NCBI GenBank assembly: GCA_030035585.1
Contig: CM057464.1
Span: forward strand, 32,009,465 to 32,073,464
Origin: Dugong dugon
Taxonomy: Eukaryota > Chordata > Mammalia > Sirenia > Dugongidae
Reading direction: 5' to 3'
DNA: 64,000 nt
Position numbers and translations under genes: made by a program. Below are positions 22,747 to 35,000 of this stretch, piece after piece (within the stretch, counting starts at the first letter, position 1; each line of letters starts with the position of its first letter). The notes beneath the pieces were generated by a model, which was given only the letters and a program-made list of their open reading frames with translations, had not been told where the DNA came from and made no database searches.

Positions 22747-24240
22747 TGTTGTTGTTAGGTGTTGCTGAGTCAGTTCCGACTTACAGCGACCTTACCTGGA
22801 AGAGAACAAAACACTGCCAGATCCTGTGCCATCTTCACAATCCTTGCTATGTTTGAGCCCATTGTTGCAGCCAGTGTGAAATCCAACTCCTCGAGAGTCT
22901 TCCTTTTTTTTTTTTCAGCCTCTAACTTAACAAGCATGATGTCCTTCTTCAGGGACTGGTCCCTCCTGATAATACGTCCAAAATATGTGAGACAAAGTCT
23001 CACCATCCTCGCTTCCAAGGAGCACTCTGGCTGTACTTCTTCCAAGACAGACTTGTTTGTTCTTCTGGCAGTACATGGTATATCCGATATTCTTTGCCAA
23101 CACCATAATTCAAAGGCATCAATTCTTCTTCAATCTTCTTTATTCATTGTCCAGCTTCACATACATATGAGGCAATTGAAAATACTATGGCTTGAGTCAG
23201 GTGCACCTTAGTCCTTAAAGTGACATCTTTGCTTTTTAACACTTTAAAGAGGTCTTTTGCAGCAGATTTGCCCAATGCAATGTGTCATTTGATTTCTTGA
23301 CTGCTGTTTCTATGGGCTTGACTGTGGATCCAAGTAAAATGAAATCCTTGACAACTTCCATATTTTCTCCATTTATTAAGATGTTGCTTATTGGTCAAGT
23401 TGTGAGGATTTTTGTGTGTGTTTTTTTGTGTTGAGGTATAATCCATACTGAAGGCTGTAGTCTTTGATTTTTGTCAATAAGTGCTCCAAGTCCTCTTCAC
23501 TTTCAGCAAGCAAGGTTATGTAATCTGCATATGGCAGACTGTTAATGAATCTCCCTCCAATCCTGATGCCAAGTTCTTCATATACTCCAGCTTCTCAGAT
23601 TATTTGCTCAGCATACAGACTGAATAAGCATGGTGAAAGGATACAACCCTGATGCACGCCTTTCTTAATTTTGAATCAGGCAGTATCCCCTTGTTCTATA
23701 TAAAAGACTGCCTCTTGGTCTATGTACGGGTTCCACATGAGCACAATTAAGTGTTCTGGAATTCTCATTCTTCTCAATGTTATCCATAATTTGTTATGAT
23801 CCACACAGTCGAATGCCTTTGCACAGTCAATAAAAACGAGTAAACGTCTTTCTGGTATTCTCTGCTTTCAGCCAAGATCCATCTGACATCAGCAAATGAT
23901 ATCCCTTGTTCCACGACCTCTTCTGAATCCAGCTTGAATTTCTGGCAGTTCCCTGTCGATGTAGTGCAGCAATTGCTTTTGAATTATCTTCAGAAAAATT
24001 TAACTTGTGTATGATATTAATGATATTGTTCAAAAACTTCTGTATTCTGCTGGATCACCTTTCTTTGGAATGGGCTAAAATATGGATCTCTTCCAACTGG
24101 TCGGCCAGGTAGCTGTCTTCCAAATTTCTTGGCATAGATGAGTGAGCATCTCCAGCGCTGCATCCTGTTTGTGGAAATATCTCAACTGGTATTCTATTAA
24201 TTTCTGGAGCCTTGTTTTTCACCAATCCTTCAGCACAGCT

Positions 24241-24381
24241 TGGAGCCCTGGTGGTACAGTGATTAAGAGTCTGGCTGCTAACCAAAAGGTTGGCAGTGTG
24301 AATCTACAGGCCACTCCTTGGAAACCCGATGAGTTGGAATCAACTCAATAACAACAGATTTGGTTTGATTTTTTGGTTTCA
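24241..24381 (+). mobile_element. AfroSINE, short subtype, inside the RTE
   Basis: 'ggagccctggtggtacagtg' to 'aacagatttggtttg'. Internally shortened, flanked by ttcagcacagctt and ttcagtgcagtta, which look like target duplicates. Confidence 0.88.
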
Positions 24382-24816
24382 GTGCAGTTAAGACTTCTTC
24401 TTTTGGTACCATTGGTTCTTGATCACATGCTACCTTCTGAAATTGTTTAACATCAACCAATTATTTTTGGTGCAGTGACTCTGTGTATTCCTTCCATCTT
24501 CTTTTTATGCTTCCTGTTCAATATTTTATCCATAGAATCCTTCAGTATTGCAACTGGAGGCTTGAATTTTTTCTTCAGTTCTTTCAGCTTGAGAAACACA
24601 GAGTGTTTTATTCCCTTTTGGTTTTCTAACTCCAGGTATTTGCACATTTCTTTATAATACTTTACATTGTCTTCTTGAGCTGCCCTTTGAAATCTTCTGT
24701 TGAGTTCTTTTACTTCATTATTTCATACATCTGCTTTAGCCACTCTATGCTCAAAAGTAAGTTTTGGAGTCTCTTCTGAGATCCATTTTGGTCATTTCTT
24801 TCTTTCCTGTCTTTTT

Positions 24817-26709
24817 TTTTTTTATATATATATGCTAACAAACTGTATTTATTTTATTTATTTTATTTTATTTTTTATTTTATTGTACTTCAGGTGAAGG
24901 CTTACAGAACAAATAGTTTCTCATGAAACAGAAGTACACATGTTGTTTTATGACGTTGGTTAACAGCCCCACAACATATTAACCCTCTAAATTCTCCACC
25001 TTTTTTTTTTTTTTTTTTTTTTTTTGGTGAAAATACACATAGCCAAAGATACACCATTTCAAAAATTTCTACATACACAGTTCAGTGACATTGACTACGC
25101 TCTTCCAATTGTGCTGTTATTCTCACTTAAGATGAAGGCTTATAGAACAAAATAGTTTCTCATTTAACAGTTACTACAAATGTTGCCTTATGACAATGGT
25201 TAACAATCTCACAACACACCAACAATATCCTTACTCAATCTTGTGTTCCCTATCACCAGCTTCCTTGTCCCCTTCTGCCTTCTGGCCCTTGTCACTGGAC
25301 TCCTGTACCTCGTTAGTCTCACCTGGTTTTACAGGGCTGTCCACTCCCAGGCTGAACAGTGAACCTCAGAGGTAACTTCACCACTGAGCTAAAAGGGTGT
25401 CTGGGTGCCATACACTTGAGGTTTCTCCAGTCTCCTTTAGGCCAGTAAATCTGGCCTTTTTTTTTTTTTTTTTTTTTTTTGTGAGTTAGAATTATGCTCT
25501 ACATCCTTCTCCAGCTCTGTCCAGAACCCTCTGTTGTGATCCTGGTCAGAGCAGTCAGTGGTGGGAGCCTGGCACCATCTAGCTGTACTGGACTCAGTCT
25601 GGTGGAGGCCTTGGTAGCTGTGGACAATTAGTCCTTTGGACTAATCTTTTCCTTGTATCCTGTACTCTTCATTCTCCCTTGCTCCCAAAGGGATGAGACC
25701 AGTGGAGTATCTTAGATGGCCGCTCACAGGCTTTTAAGACCCCAGACACTACTCACCAAGGTAGAATGTAGAGCATTGTCTTTATAAGCTGTGTCATGCC
25801 AATTGAGCTAGATGTTCCCCGAGACCATGGTCCCAAGAGCCCTTTGCCCAGCAGTTCAGTCCCTCAGGGAGCTTGGATGTGTCTATGGGGCTTCCATGAC
25901 CTTTCCTTGTACAGGTTGTGCTAGTTTCCCCTGCATTGTTTACTGTCTTACCCTTCACCCAAGATACCACTTATCTATTGCCTATTTAGTATTCCCCCAC
26001 CCCCACCGCTCCCATCCCTGGTAACCAATAAAGATTGTTACATTTTGTGTGTGAACTTTTTCATGGGTTTTTACAATAGAGGTCTCATACAATATTTGTC
26101 CTTTTGTGACTGACTTATTTCACTCAGCATAATGTCCTCCAGTTTCATCCATGTTATGAGATGCTTCACAGATTCATTGTTGTTCTTTCTCGTTGCATAG
26201 TACTCCATTGTGTGTATGTACCATAGTTTGTTTATCCATTCATCTGTTGATGGACATCGAGGTTGTTTCCATCGTTTTGCTATTGTGAACAATGCTGCCA
26301 TGAACGTAGGTGTGCATACGTCTATTCGAGTGACGACTCTTATTTCCTCTGGGATATATTCCTAGGAGTGGAATTGCTGGATCAAATGGTATGTCTATTT
26401 CTAGCTTTCTGAGGAAGCGCCATATCATTTTCCAAAATGGTTGTATCATTTTGCATTCCCACCAGCAGTGCATAAGAGCAGCCCCTCCAACATTTGTTAT
26501 TTCCAGGGTTTTTGATTCGTGCCAGTAATGCCGGGGGTGAGATGGTATCTCATTGTGGTTTTAATTTGCATTTCTCTAATGGCTAGTGATCACGAGCATT
26601 TCCTCATGTATCTGTTGGCCATTTGAATGTCTTCTTTGGTGAAGTGTCTGTTCATTTCCTTTGCCCATTTCTTAATAGGATTATTTGTCTTTTTGTTGTA
26701 GAGGTGTTG
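24817..26709 (-). mobile_element. 5'-truncated L1, antisense, nested in the RTE
   Basis: About 1.9 kb flanked by a 14-15 bp duplication ctttcctgtctttt (24802-24816 and 26710-26724). It begins with a T/TTTTA-rich tail. The 3'UTR contains two homologous segments (24892-24990 and 25125-25215) separated by an internal T-run. It ends with the ORF2 C-terminus, whose minus-strand motifs include '[14 protein letters not shown]', '[16 protein letters not shown]' and 'LWYIHTMEYYATRKN'. It is broken by frameshifts. Confidence 0.93.
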
Positions 26710-28080
26710 CTTTCCTGTCTTTTTAATGACCTTTTGTTTCTTCATGTATAATGTCCTTGATGTCATCCCATAGGTCCTCTGGTCTTCAGTCATTAGTGTT
26801 CGATGCATCAAATCTATTCCTGAGATGGTCTCCAAATTCAGGTGGAATATACTCAAGGTCATATTTTGGTTCTCATGGACTTGTTTTAATTTTCTCCAGC
26901 TTCCAATTAAACTTGCATAGGAGCAATTGATGGTCTTTTCTGCAATCAGCCCCTGGCCTTGTTCTGACTGATTATATTGAGCTTTTCTATTGCCTTTTTC
27001 CACAGATGGAGTTGATTTTATTCCTGTGTTTTCCATCTGGTGATGTTCATGTGTAGAGTCACCATTTATATTGTCAGAAAAAGATATTTGCAATGAATAA
27101 GACGCTGCTCTTGCAAAATTCTATCATGTTATCTCCGGTGTCGTTTCTATCATCAAGGCCACATTTTCCAAATGCATATCTTTCTTCTTTGTTTCCAACT
27201 TTTGCATTCCAATCATCAGTAATTATCAATGAATCTTGATTGCATGTTTGATCAATTTCAAACTGCAGAAGTTGGTAAAATCTTCTTTATTTTCATCATT
27301 GGCATTAGTGGTTGGTGCGTAAATTTGAATAACTGGTCTTCCTTGTAGGCGTATGGATATAATCCTATCACTGACAGCATTCTACTTCAGGGGAGATCTT
27401 GAAATGTTCTTTTTAACAATGAATGCAACGTCATTCCTCTTCAATTGTCATTCCCAACATAGTGGACTATATAATTGTCAATTCAAAATGGCCAATACCC
27501 GTCCATTTCACCTCAGTAATGCCTAGGATATTGATCTTCATGCATTTTGTTTTTGACGACTTCTGATTTTCCTAGATTCATACTTCTACATTCCACGTTC
27601 TGATTATTAATGGATGTTTGCTGCTGTTTCTTTTCATGTAGAGTTGTACCACATCAGCAAATGAAGGTCCTGAAAGCTTTACTCTATCCATACCATTAAG
27701 GTTGACTCTACTTTGAGGGGGCAGCTATTCCCCAGCAGCATTCTGAGTGCCTTCCAACCTGAGGGGCTCATCTTCCAGCACTAAGTCAGACAGCGTTTCA
27801 CCGCTATTCATAAGGTTTTCACTAACCAATTTTTTCGGAAGTAGACTGCCCGTTCCTTCTTCCTAGTCTTTCTTAGTCTGGAAGCTCTACTGAAACCTGT
27901 CTATCATGGGTGACCTTGCTAGTATTTGAAATACTGGTAGAATAGCTTCCAGCATCACAGCAACGCACAAGCCACCACAGTACAATAAACTGACAGAAGC
28001 TTGGTAGGGGAATAAATATATGAACAAAAAAATAAATAATAATATAATAAAATGATTTTCCTGTATCTGTCTTACTCAAA

Positions 28081-28254
28081 GGAAACCCTGGTGGTGTAGT
28101 GGTTAAGTGCTACGGCTGCTAACCAAAAGATCAGCAGTTCAAATCCACCAGGCCCTCCTTGGAAACTCTATGGGGCAGTTCTACTTTGTTCTACAGGGTT
28201 GCTATTAGTTGGAATCGACTCTACGGCAACAGCTTTGTTTTGTTTTGTTTTTTA
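28081..28254 (+). mobile_element. AfroSINE, short subtype, with target duplication
   Basis: 'ggaaaccctggtggtgtagt' to 'gcaacagctttgttttg'. Flanked by tcttactcaaa at 28070-28080 and 28255-28265. Confidence 0.93.
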
Positions 28255-28597
28255 TCTTACTCAAAAAGTATGAATGCTAAAGCTACTCATGGGATATATT
28301 GAAACTCTGGTTAATCCATTGGTAAAAATAGAATAATCTTAAATCATTTTCCATGTTATTATTTTACTATGGGTAAATGCTGTTATTAACCTCATGGCAA
28401 AATTCTAATTACTTCCAAAGATCTTTCAATTATCAGTAAATCATTAGCATGTAAATTTGCTATCAATATGGTAATCACTTAAGTCTCTTAAAAAATCTGT
28501 TTCACTAATACTATTCTAAATATAATCCTATAGGGTAAGTACTAGGGAAAACAATTCTAAGCCAGTAGGTTGATAACTAAAGGCCAGCACCACCTAT
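28255..28597. other. Intergenic, no feature seen
   Basis: Unassigned AT-rich spacer. Confidence 0.5.
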
Positions 28598-28725
28598 CAG
28601 TAGAAATCTCTTGGTCTGAGAGTCAGGAGACCAAGATTTTAGTCTATACATTATTTACAATTGTGGGAATTTGTATAGGCTATTTGACGACTCTGAGCTA
28701 AAGTCTCATCGGTAAAATGTCAGAT
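28598..28725 (+). repeat. MIR relic
   Basis: 'gtctgagagtcaggagacca' followed by 'actctgagctaaagtctcat' and 'ggtaaaatg' is a diverged MIR core in sense orientation. Confidence 0.55.
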
Positions 28726-28830
28726 TTGATATGATTTCCAAACCTTTTATAGTTTAATAGTCTATCAAGGCTGCTAAATTGTTAGCTAGAGATAGATTAT
28801 ACTATGTATATATTCATAATAATAATAATA

Positions 28831-29176
28831 TTGCTGTTGTTCGTTGCTGTCAAGTCAGCCCCAGACTCACGACAATCCAGTGCACAACAACACAAAATGC
28901 TGCCCATCCTGCACCATCCCCATGATCAGGTGCAGAATAGATCATTGTGATCCACAGGGTTTTCATTGGCTGATTTTCAAAATCAGATCAGTAGGCCTTT
29001 CTTTCCAGTCCTTCTTAGTATGGAAGCTCTGCTGAAACCTGTTCAGCATCATAGCAACACACAAGCCTCCTCTGACAGATGGGTGGTGGCTGTGCATAAG
29101 GTGTATTGGCTGGAAATCAAACCCAGATCTCCCACTTAGAAGGTGAGAATTCTACCTCTTGAACCACTACTGCCCC
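28831..29176 (-). mobile_element. tRNA-Gly-headed SINE with RTE-derived body and tail
   Basis: Read on the minus strand, the head 'GCAGTAGTGGTTCAAGAGG' then 'TAGAATTCTCACC' and 'GGGTTTGATTTCC' matches a tRNA-Gly gene with recognisable A and B boxes for RNA polymerase III. The next part (GGTTTCAGCAGAGCTTCC ... AAGAAGGACTGG) matches the 5' region of the RTE at 27.87-27.99 kb, and the end matches the RTE 3' tail. It is about 345 bp, a different family from the common AfroSINE copies. Confidence 0.75.
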
Positions 29177-29184
29177 CCAAAATA

Positions 29185-29378
29185 GTAATAATAGCTAGCA
29201 CATATATTACTTACCAAGTGCCAGACATTTTTCCAAATACTTAACATTGATTAAGACATTAAATCTTCACAAACAAGCCTACACAGTAGCTCTCATCCTC
29301 TCCATGTTAGAAAAAGGGAAACTGAGGCACAGATAGGTTAAGTGACTTACTTGCTCAAGGTCCCAACAGCTATTTGAC
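29185..29378 (-). repeat. MIR element, antisense
   Basis: 'ccaagtgccagacatttttc', 'gaaactgaggcacagatagg' and 'gacttacttgctcaaggtcc' are classic antisense MIR text. Nearly complete. Confidence 0.85.
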
Positions 29379-29527
29379 ATGCACATCTAAAGATCCCAAA
29401 TGATCTGCCCTCTGCCTGCATCTCATCTGTCTCACCTCTTCTCCTGACATCCCTGAGCTAGAGGCACCCTGGACTTCTCTCTGAACCCTGAGGCTCACAA
29501 GTCTTATTTCCATCTAAGACCCTTTGC

Positions 29528-29699
29528 AGAGCCCTGGTGGAATGGTGGTTAAGAGCTCCAGCTGCTAACCAAAGGCTTAGCAGTTCAAATCCACCAGCTG
29601 CTCCTTGGAAACTCTATGGGGTAGTTCTGCTCTGTCCTGTAGGGTCGCTATGAGAATTGACTTGATGGCAACAGATTTGTTGTTTTTTTTTGTTTGTTT
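29528..29699 (+). mobile_element. AfroSINE, short subtype, with target duplication
   Basis: 'agagccctggtggaatggtg' to 'ggcaacagatttgttg' and a T-rich end. Flanked by gaccctttgc- and aaccctttgc-type duplicates. Confidence 0.92.
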
Positions 29700-29730
29700 A
29701 AACCCTTTGCACTAGTTGTTCCCTCTGCTT

Positions 29731-29745
29731 GGGGGGGGGGGGGGG
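29731..29745. repeat. Poly(G) run of 15
   Basis: Fifteen consecutive G. Likely polymorphic or prone to sequencing error. Confidence 0.9.
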
Positions 29746-29865
29746 TTATCCCCAGATCTTTGCATAGCTTGTCCCCTCTCACTATTCGAATCTCAGAGGA
29801 GATTCAAAGATCAGGAGCTTGCCCTGCCCACTCTAAAAAAAGACCCCGCTACACATGTACCATAC

Positions 29866-30050
29866 CAGTTGCCATCGAGTTGATTCCAACTCCCAGCAAC
29901 CCCATGTGTGTCAGAGTAGATCTGTGCTCCAAAGGGTTTTCAAATGCTCAGTTTGTGGAAGTAAATCACCAGGCCTTTCTTCCGAGGTACCTCTGGGTGG
30001 ACTAAGTTAGCCATCAAGTGCATTAACCATTTGCATTATACAGGGGCCCA
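29866..30050 (-). mobile_element. AfroSINE, long subtype, antisense
   Basis: 'ccagttgccatcgagttgat' to 'gcattatacaggggccc'. Confidence 0.88.
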
Positions 30051-30124
30051 CATAGCCAACTCTACTTTTCTTCCTAGCCTCCTTAACCATCCCAAAGTAC
30101 CTTTTTAGTTATTTATTAGTTTAT

Positions 30125-30280
30125 TTATGTTTTTACTATCTGTCTCGTCTGAGTAGAGTATAAGTTCTGTGAGGGGAGTAGCTTTGTATTGTTGACTATT
30201 GTATCTCCAGTATTTAGACAAGCACCAGGAACAGAGTTGTTGTTGATGAAGGGAACAAATGGATGGGTGAATGAATGATA
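30125..30280 (+). repeat. L2 LINE 3' end
   Basis: 'agagtataagttctgtgagg', 'tgtatctccagtatttagac' and 'gatgggtgaatgaatgataa' follow the L2 3'-end pattern. Confidence 0.6.
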
Positions 30281-31222
30281 ATGCAATAAAAATGATCTTC
30301 CTATATTCATCTTAGTTATTCAGAAAGTATGAATGTTAAAGATGTTTCATGGGATATACTGAATCTCTGATATGCCATTTAACTAAGAAGTATTTTCAGA
30401 CAGAGAAGAAATTAGTTTACTGACAATATTTAATACTAGCATCTCTCAAAATTTCTACTTTACTGTCAACTTCCCTCAAAATAATTATGTAAACATTTCA
30501 TTTCTTTTATTAAACGATTGTGTTCATTTCAGAGAAGGGTTCAGATCTTTTACTAAATCACCCAAGAAACAGTAACAATATGAGTCATCAAAAACATTAA
30601 GCTCACAGAATTCAATACCTCCAAGAAGGCTTAAATTTTATGTTGAAATTTATATGCTTAAAGTGCATAGCACAAGAGACGTGCAGAAACTGAAGCAACA
30701 GCATCCATGTTTCATGTCCTTCTATGGGGAAGGTGGTAAAATGTCATTTTGTCAGTACAGAAGTACCCTGTAGAGAGAACACAGTGAGCAAATCTTAAGC
30801 AGAGGTCTGACTGCATATGGGGGCAGCTTTAAAAACACAGGAGTTGCTAGGCTCAGAGGACATGTAACAATGAAAGGTCAAAGTCCTGAATGCTCTCAAG
30901 ACTCTTAAACTCACTTCCATAAATTATTTAACAGCACTTTAAAAATTCATACAATATACTAAGATAAAATTAAAAATAAGCAGACAAAAATGGAACCAAG
31001 GGAAAATAAAAATAGAAAAAATTAATTGAAGCCAAGAATGAAATGAACAGACAAGATGCATGAGGATATGCACCCTTGCTTAGAAGAATGTCACATATTG
31101 ACCCTACATTTCTTGGCATCCATTACATCCTGGCAGAGCCAGGAAGTCTAGTATTCAGATGTGGTCAAAGCAGGTACATTATTCACAGCATGAATGAGGG
31201 GTAAAATGTGGCCCAAGACAGG
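30281..31222. other. Intergenic, no feature seen
   Basis: No gene or named repeat recognised. Confidence 0.5.
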
Positions 31223-31856
31223 TGTTTTAGGCTGGGTTCTCTAGAGAAGCAAAACCAGTGAAGTGTCTATATGTATATATACATATATATATACATATAT
31301 GTATATAAAGAGAGAGAGAGATTTATATCAAGGAAATGGCTCATGCAGTTGTAGAGCCTATAAAGTCCCAAGTCCACAGGTCAGGCTGGAGGTTTCTCTT
31401 GACTTAGATAGCTACAGTGGCTGATTAATCCAAGATAGCCTCTGGCCCACAGGCTATGAAGGCCAACAAACCACAAGATCAGCAGGTAAGCTGGCAGTCC
31501 GATGGCTCACAGACTACAGAAGCTAATGAATCCTAAGATCAGCAGGTAAGCTTGGCTCATGTCCAGGAACCAGAGGTGAGATGAACAGGAGCCAGCTGCA
31601 GGATCCAGAGCGAGCAAAATCCTACAAGCCTTGCCAGAGAGTCCACCTATGTTGGGAGCAGACCACATCCCCAAGGAAATTCCCTTTCAATTGATATAGT
31701 TACTCACAGCAGACCTCAACATAGAAGGGATCACATTATATCAGATCTTATTATGGAAGTGATTACTTAATTATACGACTGCCAAACTACATGAAAACTG
31801 TCAACTCACAGAGAATAATGGCCCAGCCAAGTTGACACACAACCTTAACTATCACA
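31223..31856 (-). mobile_element. LTR-like element, antisense, class uncertain
   Basis: On the minus strand it runs from TGTGATAGTTAAGG to CCTAAAACA (TG...CA ends). Its start 'tgtgtcaacttggctgggcc' resembles that of the MaLR-type LTRs at 52 and 63.4 kb. A TA/GA microsatellite (31268-31318) lies near its far end. The flanking 5-mers (acagg, accag) do not match well, so the LTR call is tentative. Confidence 0.5.
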
Positions 31857-31863
31857 ACCAGCA

Positions 31864-32586
31864 TTGTTGTTGTCATTGTTAGTTTCTGTGAGGTCAGCTC
31901 CCACTCATGATGACCTTATGTATAACAGAATGAAACATTGCCAAGGTCTGTGCCATCTTTATAGTCAGTATGTCTGAGTCCATTGTTGTGGCTATTATGT
32001 CAATCTATCTTATGGAGGATTTTCCCTCATTTTCTCTGATCTTCTAATTTACCAAACATGATGTTCTTTTCTAGCAATTGGCCTTTCCTGATGATGTGTC
32101 CAAATTAAGGAAGTTGAAATCTCACCTCCTAGCTTCTAAGGAACATTCTGGTTGTCCTTATTCTAAAACTGATCTGTTCTTTTGGAAGTACATGGTACAT
32201 TCTTCGCCAACACTGTAGCACGAAAGCATCAATTCTTCTTTTATCTTCCTTTTTCACTGTCCAACTTCCCCATGCATATGAGGTTGAAAAGACCATCACT
32301 TGGGTCAGATACACCTTAGTCATGAAAGTGACATCTTTGGTTTTTAAAACTTTAAAGAGGCATTGTGCATCAGATTTACCTAATGCAATATATTGTCTGA
32401 TTTCCTGACTGCTGTTTCCATGGATGTTGATTGTTGATCCAAGTAGAATGAAAGCATAGACAACTTCAATTTCGTCTCCATTTATCATGATGTTGTTTAT
32501 CAGTCCAGTTGTTAAGATTTTTGTTTTCCGCACGTTCAGGTGTAATACATATTGAAGGGTATAGTCTTTCACTTTCACCAGACATT
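31864..32586 (-). mobile_element. RTE LINE 3' part, antisense
   Basis: The minus strand keeps a 149-codon open frame (32129-32578) with the RTE C-terminal region: 'FILLGSTINIHGNSSQEIRQ', then 'TKVYLTQVMVFSTSYAWGSW' and a DKRRIDAFVLQCWRR motif. About 720 bp, 5'-truncated and inactive. Confidence 0.9.
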
Positions 32587-32850
32587 ACTATTCCTGAAAT
32601 CTAAGAGAATTTTCTCCCACAGGTCCTCATAAAGATGACATTTTGTGACGCAGCAAACTCAACAACAGTCTCACTAAATGCACCAATGTGTTTCATAGGA
32701 CTATTTCTTATGAAGTCACTCACTGTAGGCTATTTTACTAAAGAAACAATTTAATTAAAAAAGAAATTATACAACAGGCCAACAGCAGTCTGCAGTCAAT
32801 TAACACAACTCCCTGCTGGACTACAAATCTTCCAGTGATGGAGTGTATAA

Positions 32851-32903
<53 letters not shown>

Positions 32904-33446
32904 TTTGTTTATAAATATTACTTTTGTTAAAGTGAGCTTTTCATAAAATTGAAGCAGCAAAGAACTTAAAGTTATACTCTCTAACAGTTCCCTGGAGTGA
33001 AGCTCTCCTGTGTTCTATCTTAAGTTGGAACCCTATGCCTTCTAGTCACCTAAGCTGGAATGAACTGATACCCTCTTAGGAAAGTTGAGGAGCCTAATAG
33101 GACAAATGGTGAATAGAAAGCCTCTCAGTCCTTAAGGGCAAAGGCAGTGTGTTCCTTGGGATATAATTTTGTATATACAGATGAAGAAAACAACAGGTCC
33201 CTAAAGTTCTCCAACAGAAAGCATATGGCTGCAAATAAAATTTAACCTGACAATTATATAAGCAGGCAAATCAATCATGCCCTTTGGCAGTTTTTGGGTT
33301 TTTGTTTAAGTTTTAGTAAAGCAACTTCAGAATGGTTAATCTTGAATAGAAGGCAATTCTGTAGAATTGTAGAAGCAACTGCTTGCAAAATATGTGCCTA
33401 GAAAACTGAGTTAATCTATTGCATAAGATTGTAAATTAGCCAACAT
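32587..33446. other. Intergenic with a (TG)n array
   Basis: No gene recognised. Contains the dinucleotide array at 32851-32902. Confidence 0.5.
32851..32902. repeat. (TG)n microsatellite, about 52 bp
   Basis: Nearly pure TG repeat, with one interruption (gtgtatgtgt) at its left. Confidence 0.97.
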
Positions 33447-35000
33447 AGTGCTATAGACAGAAGCACTACACCGTCCCTCCACGGCAAAGATCCAAAAAAC
33501 TAAGTCAAACAGAGACAAACGTTAATCTTGGAACCTTAAGTGTAAAATGAAGAGATAAAGAACTCATCCAAGCACCAGATGGAATAAGAAACTGACAGAG
33601 AACAGAGAGCAAGGAGAGATATGAACGGAAGTCCCCTATCAGATAATGCAGCATAGATCCACCATCTTGGACTCCTGTCAGAGACTGGCAGACAAGGAGT
33701 ATGGGAAAGCATATTCACGGACTTCCCAGCAGGAGACAGAGCACCCAGTAACCAGCAATACACGCTTTCCCACATGCCACCCTGCCTCACTCTGCTAGGC
33801 CTTAGCTGCTTCCCGGTGGGCCGATCTGCCACTTCCTAGTGGGTCAAGACCATGGCAGGGGAGATGCCAGTTCCGTGCAGCACAGATTCACCCTGCCCAC
33901 ACTGGCTAGCTTCTTCAGTGCCGTTTCTTTGTAGCTGGTGTTACATTTTTGGGTCTCTTTTGGTTTCTTCCCTGCCTCTCACCTCCTCCTCCTCCTTTCG
34001 CTTGAACACCTGACTAGGTGTGCCATCTTTGCTTCTTCTCGACAGGCTGTGAAGTTCCACTCAGCTAGGGAACTGCTTCCATGGCCCATGCCACCATGCT
34101 AGTGGGAAGCCTAGGGGCTTTTTTTTTTCTTTTTTGTTTGTTTTCTCTTTCTTTTTTACTTTTTATTTTTCTTCATTTCTCGGTTTCTCATATCTTTCTA
34201 CTTACCTTCTTTTCCTGTCTCCTGAATACCTGGTCCTGTGTATCATCTCCACCCCTTCTAGCCGGGCTGTACTGCGTGGCATGAGAGTGCTTCCTAGGTC
34301 TGCGCAGCTGTGCCAGTGGGATCCCTGGGAGCTTTTATAAAAAAAAAAATTTATCTTTATGTATTTAATTTTTTCTTTTTCTTTTTTCTTTTTGTTTTTC
34401 TTAATTTCTCAGTTTCTCATCCCTCCACTCCAACGGCAAGCTCCCTTAGTGCTTTGTTTTTTGTTGTTTTTTTTTTTTTTTTTTTGGCTCCTCTTTCTCT
34501 CTCCTCTCTCTCAATTTTCCCATACCCAACCTAGCTCTGCACATCATAATATCCCCCTCCCCCTCCCTCCTGCCTATCTGCACCATGTGCTGAACATTGC
34601 ACTCATGAGCAGCACAGGCAAGCTCTACTGGAACCTCCCCTGTACTGAGCCATGGCTCACCTTGTCAACCCCACTATGTGCCACAAACAACCCATCCCAG
34701 CCCCTCCACTTCAGCTGGACCTGTCCTGCTGCACCATAACTGACTGACTGGTCCTGCCCATTGGACAAGGAGGTGAAAAATATTGTGTCCACAGACAAGC
34801 AAACAACAAAAAGCACACAGCCTTCCTGCTCATACATAAACAAAAAAACAAAATGCAGGACAAAAAAAAAAAATCTACAATCAATAAAAGAAAAAAAAAT
34901 AACTACTGAATGTCCTGAAGACAGCAGACAATATCAAAAAATATTTTTTAAAAAAAAACAGGACAGGATAGTTCCAGTAGGCATCTAAAATAAAACACCA
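33447..35000 (+). promoter_or_regulatory. L1-A 5'UTR (internal promoter region)
   Basis: Homologous to 39153-40735 and to 47950-49776 (reverse). It includes the YY1-like box CCACCATCTTGG near 33660, which in human L1 sets the transcription start. It also has T-rich low-complexity tracts (34120-34500) and an antisense open frame (33536-33832, 98 codons) with counterparts in the other two copies. Confidence 0.75.

Larger units (their letters stand above)
22747..27990 (-). mobile_element. Nearly full-length RTE LINE, antisense, with nested insertions
   Basis: The 3' tail is at 22747 (gttgttgttaggtgttgctg on this strand). The element continues through the reverse-transcriptase C-terminal part (FGRIIRRDQSLKKDIMLV), the catalytic region and an endonuclease-side part, to a 5' region ending near 27990 ('gaagctctactgaaacctg' side). 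Without the nested AfroSINE (24241-24381) and L1 (24817-26709) it is about 3.2 kb, the usual RTE size. The RT active-site box reads YADY near 23520-23534, where an intact box would have two aspartates. Several frameshifts are present, so it is dead. RTE LINEs are the expected mobilising partner for AfroSINEs, whose tail it shares. Confidence 0.9.

Noticed and set aside
22759-23211. A 150-codon plus-strand frame
   Set aside because: It is the reverse strand of the RTE LINE 3' region; the real coding strand is minus.
26590-27093. A 167-codon minus-strand frame
   Set aside because: It crosses the border between the RTE and the nested L1, ending in L1 text ([17 protein letters not shown]). It is an accidental fusion frame, not a gene.
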